Shown in pieces: positions 30,912-33,979 of a stretch of DNA of 33,979 bases; the stretch's first letter is position 1; every line of letters starts with the position of its first letter. The DNA is taken from the NCBI RefSeq assembly GCF_029624655.1, contig NZ_JARRSA010000039.1:1-33979 (forward strand), read 5' to 3'. The notes beneath the pieces were generated by a model. It worked only from the letters and a program-made list of their open reading frames with translations, ran no database searches and had not been told where the DNA came from. Source of the stretch: Roseicyclus salinarum (GTDB taxonomy: Bacteria; Pseudomonadota; Alphaproteobacteria; Rhodobacterales; Rhodobacteraceae). Both the position numbers and the translations under genes were made by a program.

Positions 30912-31394
30912 TCAGGCGCGGCGGGGGCGCGTCGCGGCCACGATCCACAAGCCCGCGAGCGCCAGCGATCCCAGGCCGTTCCAGCTGGCCATCGACAGGC
31001 CCAGCATCTCCCACGCGACCTCGTCGCAAAGCACGATGCCCGTGCCCATGTCGGGGTTGAGAAGGTCGGCCACGTTCATGTCGGCGATGCCCGAGCCCGA
31101 GCAGGAGGTCGGCCCCTCCCACCAGTCGCGCTCCACGCCCGTGTGATAAAGCGCGATGCCCGCGTTACCCAGCATCGAGAGCGCGCCAAGACCGGCCACG
31201 ATCGCCGAGGGGATCGCCATGCCGATCGCGCCGAGCGCGATTGCCACGGCATGGGGCCAGCGCTGCCAGATGCACATGGCGCAGGGCAGAAGCCCGCCGA
31301 GATACTGGAAACCGAAGGCGCCCGCCAGAAGCGCGGCCGATCCCGCAGCGGCAAGCGCGATCCAGGTCCTCCGTGTCGGTGCCGTCGTGGTCAT
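30912..31394 (-). CDS. Disulfide bond formation protein DsbB family
   Basis: Inner-membrane quinone reductase that reoxidises a periplasmic DsbA. The 160-residue protein has four hydrophobic helices. The first periplasmic pair is Cys38-X-X-Cys41 in LLPCAMCIWQRWPH, and the second pair is Cys98 (PTSCSG) and Cys123 (VLCDE). All four redox cysteines of DsbB are therefore present. The stop is 32 nt from the convergent usg stop. No dsbA is adjacent. Confidence 0.9.
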   Translation of the reverse strand: MTTTAPTRRTWIALAAAGSAALLAGAFGFQYLGGLLPCAMCIWQRWPHAVAIALGAIGMAIPSAIVAGLGALSMLGNAGIALYHTGVERDWWEGPTSCSGSGIADMNVADLLNPDMGTGIVLCDEVAWEMLGLSMASWNGLGSLALAGLWIVAATRPRRA

Positions 31395-31474
31395 GTGACG
31401 CCTCGCAGGGTCATGTTGCCGGGGTGATACCTAGCCATGCGGCGGCCGTGCGCAAGTCCCGATCCGCGCGGCCC

Positions 31475-32107
31475 TCAGATCCCGAGCCATCCCCGCAGGA
31501 GGCTCGCGAGCGTGGCCCCCGCGATCAGCAGCGTCGCGATCCACGCCGTGCCGAGGAGCGAGCCGAGGATGACGAGGATCCCGTCGCGCTGCAGAAGGCC
31601 CATGGCCACGATCACCACGGCGATGCCGGGGACGGTGTTCGTGCCGGGCAGGGGCACCAGGATCGACGCGCTGAACAGGACGAGCGCGATGCCGATGACC
31701 CGGTCGGCCGGCGCGCGGGTAAGCGCGCCCAGCCGCGGTCTGCTGACCGTCTCGATCCGGCGGAGCCACGGGCCCGCGCGGCGGGCGAGATCCTCGAGCC
31801 CGCGCTTCGACACCGTGCGCGCCCCGAGCCGTCCGGGAAGCCACGGCATGTCGCGGCCCATCAGGATCTGCAGCGAGATGAACATCAGCGGCAGGGCGAC
31901 GATCTGCGGAATGCCGTAGAGGAACGGGATGCAGCAGGGCAGGGCGAGCACGAGCAGGAACAGGCCGAAGGCGCGCTCGTGAAGCTGCGCGAGAACCCAG
32001 TCGAGGCTGACCGCCTCGCCGGTCGCATCCTCGGCCAGCTGCGCCAGTCGGTGCGAAATCGCCATGGGCCGGTCGGGATCTGCCGACAGGGTCGAGTGTG
32101 CCGACAT
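31475..32107 (-). CDS. ExoD-family exopolysaccharide synthesis protein
   Basis: A 210-residue membrane protein of the ExoD family. The soluble N-terminus (about residues 1-50) includes ISHRLAQLAEDATGEAVSLDWVLAQL, followed by hydrophobic helices in LFLLVLALPCCIPFLYGIPQIVALPLMFISLQILMG and a C-terminal pair of helices. ExoD was named from a Rhizobium mutant affected in exopolysaccharide and alkali tolerance; the molecular function is not established. I chose the ATG at 32107, which has GAGGAG 8 nt upstream; the frame is open for 198 codons further but that part looks like noise. Confidence 0.88.
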   Translation of the reverse strand: MSAHSTLSADPDRPMAISHRLAQLAEDATGEAVSLDWVLAQLHERAFGLFLLVLALPCCIPFLYGIPQIVALPLMFISLQILMGRDMPWLPGRLGARTVSKRGLEDLARRAGPWLRRIETVSRPRLGALTRAPADRVIGIALVLFSASILVPLPGTNTVPGIAVVIVAMGLLQRDGILVILGSLLGTAWIATLLIAGATLASLLRGWLGI

Positions 32108-32465
32108 GGGACTGTCTCCTCTGTGCTCCGCCCACGCGGCCGAGCCTTGCGCTTCGACTAGCAAATCGCGCGCGCACTCGCCAGCGCGTCGCGGGGTGCG
32201 CGTTGTCGCCCCGCCCGCCGGCGCGCGGCGGCAGCTCGCCGGGGCCACGGGCCCCTGCCTTCCGCGGCCCGTGACGGGACAGGAAGAAGGGCCGGACGCC
32301 CGCCGCGGCCAGGCCAGAAAAACGGGTGACAGGGGGCGGCGGCTGGTTAAGGATACGGCCGGGGGCCGTGCGTGTCGGAGGCGCGTCCGGCCCGGCGAGA
32401 CGAGTTTCGTAAGCCGGCATCCGCCGCACCGAATGACGCGCGGAGACCGGCCAGGGAGGAAAGAC
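32108..32465. other. Divergent intergenic region, exoD-like / dctP
   Basis: This 358-nt stretch holds the promoters for both flanking genes. A weak candidate for dctP is GTGACA (32326-32331) with TAAGGA 16 nt later. A 6-bp hairpin ACGGCC-GGG-GGCCGT follows at 32355-32369 in what would be the leader. No credible gene was seen. Confidence 0.4.
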
Positions 32466-33518
32466 ATGACAGAACTTCTCAAGACGGCGGCGCTGGCCGC
32501 CGCCATCGCCGGCGCGACGCTGACGCTCGGCACGCAGGCCGCGACCGCGCAGGCCGAGGTCACGCTGCGCTGCCAGCATTTCCTGTCGCCCATGGGCTCG
32601 GTGCCGCGCTTCTTCATCGAGCCATGGGCCGAGAAGGTCGAAGCGGATTCGAACGGGCGGATCGACGTGCAGATCTTCCCCGCGATGCAGCTTGGCGGCA
32701 CCCCGCCCTCGCTTTACGACCAGATCCGCGACGGCGTGATCGACTGCGGCTGGACGATCCCCGCCTACACGCCCGGCCGCTTCCCCGAGGCCGAGGCGTT
32801 CGAGCTGCCGTTCATGACCTCGATGTCGGCCGAGGCCTCGAGCCGCGCCGCGTGGGACTTCACCGAAGCGCACCTGATGGACCGTTTCGGCGACGTGCGC
32901 CCGATGGCGGTGCACGTCCACGGGCCGGGCGTGATCCACACGACGAACGCGCCCATCCAGTCGATCGACGATTTCGACGGCCTCCAGCTGCGCGGGCCCA
33001 GCCGGATGGCGAACGCTCTTCTGGAAGAGCTTGGGGCGACGCCCGTGGGGATGCCCGTTCCGGCCTTCCCCGAGGCGCTGAGCCGCGGCACCGTCGATGG
33101 CGGCGTCATCCCGTGGGAGGTGGTGCCCGCGCTGCGGGTCGAGGAGCTGGCCGAGAACCATACCCAGATCGGCGGCGACCGCGCGCTCTACAACACCTTC
33201 TTCATCTGGGCGATGAACCCCGACACCTACGACAGCCTTCCGCCGGACCTGCAGGCCGTGATCGACCAGAACTCGGGCATCGAGATCTCGGCATGGGCCG
33301 GGCGCGCGATGGACGAGGGCGACGACATGGCCGAGACGGCGATCCGCGAGCGCGGCAACACGATCGTGACGCTCGACGATGACGTGGTGGCCCAACTGCG
33401 CGAGGTCGGCGGCATGGTCACCGAGCGCTGGATCGACGAGATGACGGCGCTTGGCCTCGATGGTGCGGCGCTGGTCGAGGACGCCCGCGCGCTGGTGGCC
33501 GAATATTCCGGCGAATGA
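32466..33518 (+). CDS. dctP: TRAP transporter solute-binding protein DctP family
   Basis: Periplasmic binding protein of a tripartite (TRAP) transporter for organic acids or related anions. The 350-residue protein begins with a Sec signal peptide (LLKTAALAAAIAGATLTLG, cleavage likely after ATAQA near residue 30). DctP features: GSVPRFFIEPWAEKVEADSNGRIDVQIFP, then DDFDGLQLRGPSRMANALLEELGATPVGMPV with the Arg that usually binds the substrate carboxylate, and PEALSRGTVDG. A good GGGAGGAA ribosome-binding site precedes the ATG. The ligand cannot be told. The permease genes are expected downstream, partly or wholly beyond the window. Confidence 0.93.
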   Translation: MTELLKTAALAAAIAGATLTLGTQAATAQAEVTLRCQHFLSPMGSVPRFFIEPWAEKVEADSNGRIDVQIFPAMQLGGTPPSLYDQIRDGVIDCGWTIPAYTPGRFPEAEAFELPFMTSMSAEASSRAAWDFTEAHLMDRFGDVRPMAVHVHGPGVIHTTNAPIQSIDDFDGLQLRGPSRMANALLEELGATPVGMPVPAFPEALSRGTVDGGVIPWEVVPALRVEELAENHTQIGGDRALYNTFFIWAMNPDTYDSLPPDLQAVIDQNSGIEISAWAGRAMDEGDDMAETAIRERGNTIVTLDDDVVAQLREVGGMVTERWIDEMTALGLDGAALVEDARALVAEYSGE

Positions 33519-33525
33519 CGATGGC

Positions 33526-33552
33526 GGCCCCGGCTTCCTGCGGGCCGGGGCC
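33526..33552 (+). terminator. Hairpin 3' of dctP
   Basis: GGCCCCGGC (33526-33534) and GCCGGGGCC (33544-33552) form a perfect 9-bp stem with a 9-nt loop, 7 nt after the dctP stop. No T-run follows. Such hairpins after binding-protein genes commonly protect that mRNA and reduce expression of the downstream permeases. Confidence 0.6.
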
Positions 33553-33916
33553 TGCCGTGGCGCGTGGTGACCTTTTGCCTGCGCGCGCCGGCGGTGCGGC
33601 ATATCGCGCTTCCGGCGCGGCGCCGGCGCTGGCCGTGGCAATGTCCGGGCCCGGCGCAGGCGGCGTGCGGAAGACCCGCCCAGAGGCGACGCTTCGCGTT
33701 GGCCCGAAGGCCCGTCCCCCGGCCGCGTGGCGCCGTGCGGAGGTCCGCGGCGCAGGGCCGGGCAGGGCCCGCGGGACCGCCCGCAGGGCGTGCGGCCTGC
33801 GCCCGATGCCGCGCGCGCCACGCATGGAAGTGTTGAACAGGACCCGGTATCTGATATTTGCATCGTGCAACCATGGGGAGGGGGAGATCCTTTGGTGAAG
33901 GTTTCGGAGGGAGCGA
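33553..33916. other. Long spacer after dctP with a promoter-like region
   Basis: A 364-nt GC-rich stretch without a credible gene; one open frame across it encodes Arg/Ala/Pro-rich sequence. Its last 80 nt are AT-richer and hold TTGAAC (33833-33838) and TATTTG (33855-33860) 16 nt apart, overlapped by a palindrome TTGCA-TCG-TGCAA (33858-33870). These could be a promoter and operator for the gene starting at 33917. Confidence 0.45.
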
Positions 33917-33979
33917 GTGGCGCAAGGGACACCCGGGCGCCCCACCTCCGGTCCGGGCGGAAGGGAGGCCGCCCGGACG
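33917..33979 (+). CDS. Start of a probable next gene (possibly TRAP small permease), truncated by window end
   Basis: A GTG at 33917 has a strong ribosome-binding site (GGAGGGAG, 33906-33913) and opens a frame that runs to the window end (21 codons, beginning VAQGTPGRP). The visible residues are Gly/Pro/Arg-rich and carry no family signal. By position after dctP it could be the DctQ small permease, which often has a short soluble N-terminus. This is a context guess. Confidence 0.45.
   Translation, partial: MAQGTPGRPTSGPGGREAART

Noticed and set aside
33515-33898. 127-codon frame after dctP
   Set aside because: Low-complexity Arg/Ala/Pro composition, begins across the dctP end and contains the dctP 3' hairpin; no domain.
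31431-33932. 833-codon open frame on the - strand opposite dctP
   Set aside because: Passes through dctP antisense and the GC-rich spacer; no ribosome-binding site or domain, and the true exoD-like gene is in another frame.

Overview
The window is high-GC DNA from an alphaproteobacterium, almost certainly of the Rhodobacteraceae (Roseobacter/Rhodobacter/Paracoccus group). Grounds: Bzt-type amino-acid ABC permeases, a DUF1153/SciP-like gene next to ctrA, a ctrA-ligA-recG order, a Usg-family protein, a TRAP transporter, and a LexA box of the alphaproteobacterial type (GTTC-N7-GTTC). It reads as ordinary chromosome: I see no phage, IS element, integrase or CRISPR array.

Layout. 1-3357: the bztB-bztC-bztD part of a polar amino-acid ABC transporter operon (bztA would lie to the left), preceded by a strong hairpin. 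3354-4805 (-): an orphan family-5 solute-binding protein without a signal peptide, sharing a CTAG stop with bztD. 5381-6664: a YcaD-like MFS transporter. 6684-7442 (-): a sensorless HisKA_2-type histidine kinase. 7662-10157: a Lon-related protease carrying a 12-bp tandem repeat. 10168-12798 (-): a HI0933-type flavoprotein and a CapA-type metallophosphatase. 13316-14299: a DMT/EamA transporter. 14430-14613: two identical tRNA-Asp(GUC) genes. 14689-15663: a membrane-anchored EEP-family phosphatase/nuclease. 15787-16929 (-): mnmA. 17069-22571: sciP-like gene, ctrA, ligA, recG. 22685-22807: a 40-residue hydrophobic peptide under a LexA box. 23046-23498 (-): a NifU/IscU-like scaffold. 23584-23952: hisI. 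24016-26868 (-): trmFO, a methyltransferase and gluQ. 26932-27423 (-): a small DoxX-like membrane protein. 27613-30414 (-): gyrA. 30610-30879: usg. 30912-31394 (-): dsbB-like. 31475-32107 (-): exoD-like. 32466-33518: TRAP dctP. 33917 onward: the start of a probable next gene.

How the parts relate. The centre (17-23 kb) couples cell-cycle control (CtrA and its likely inhibitor SciP) to DNA maintenance (LigA, RecG). It is followed by the most interesting item: a tiny membrane peptide gene with a perfect SOS box, an excellent Shine-Dalgarno, a multi-hairpin 3' region and a strong intrinsic terminator. Its architecture resembles SOS-induced division inhibitors (SidA of Caulobacter) or SOS-linked small toxins (TisB), but its function is unknown. 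tRNA modification is also well represented (MnmA, TrmFO, GluQ-RS), with GluQ-RS and its substrate tRNA-Asp in the same window.

A second non-genic signal is a ~60-bp element present twice (15723-15782 and 23972-24031). Both copies lie between convergent genes, have identical internal spacing, and carry different hairpins at the same place. In the second copy the element supplies the last codons and the stop of gluQ.
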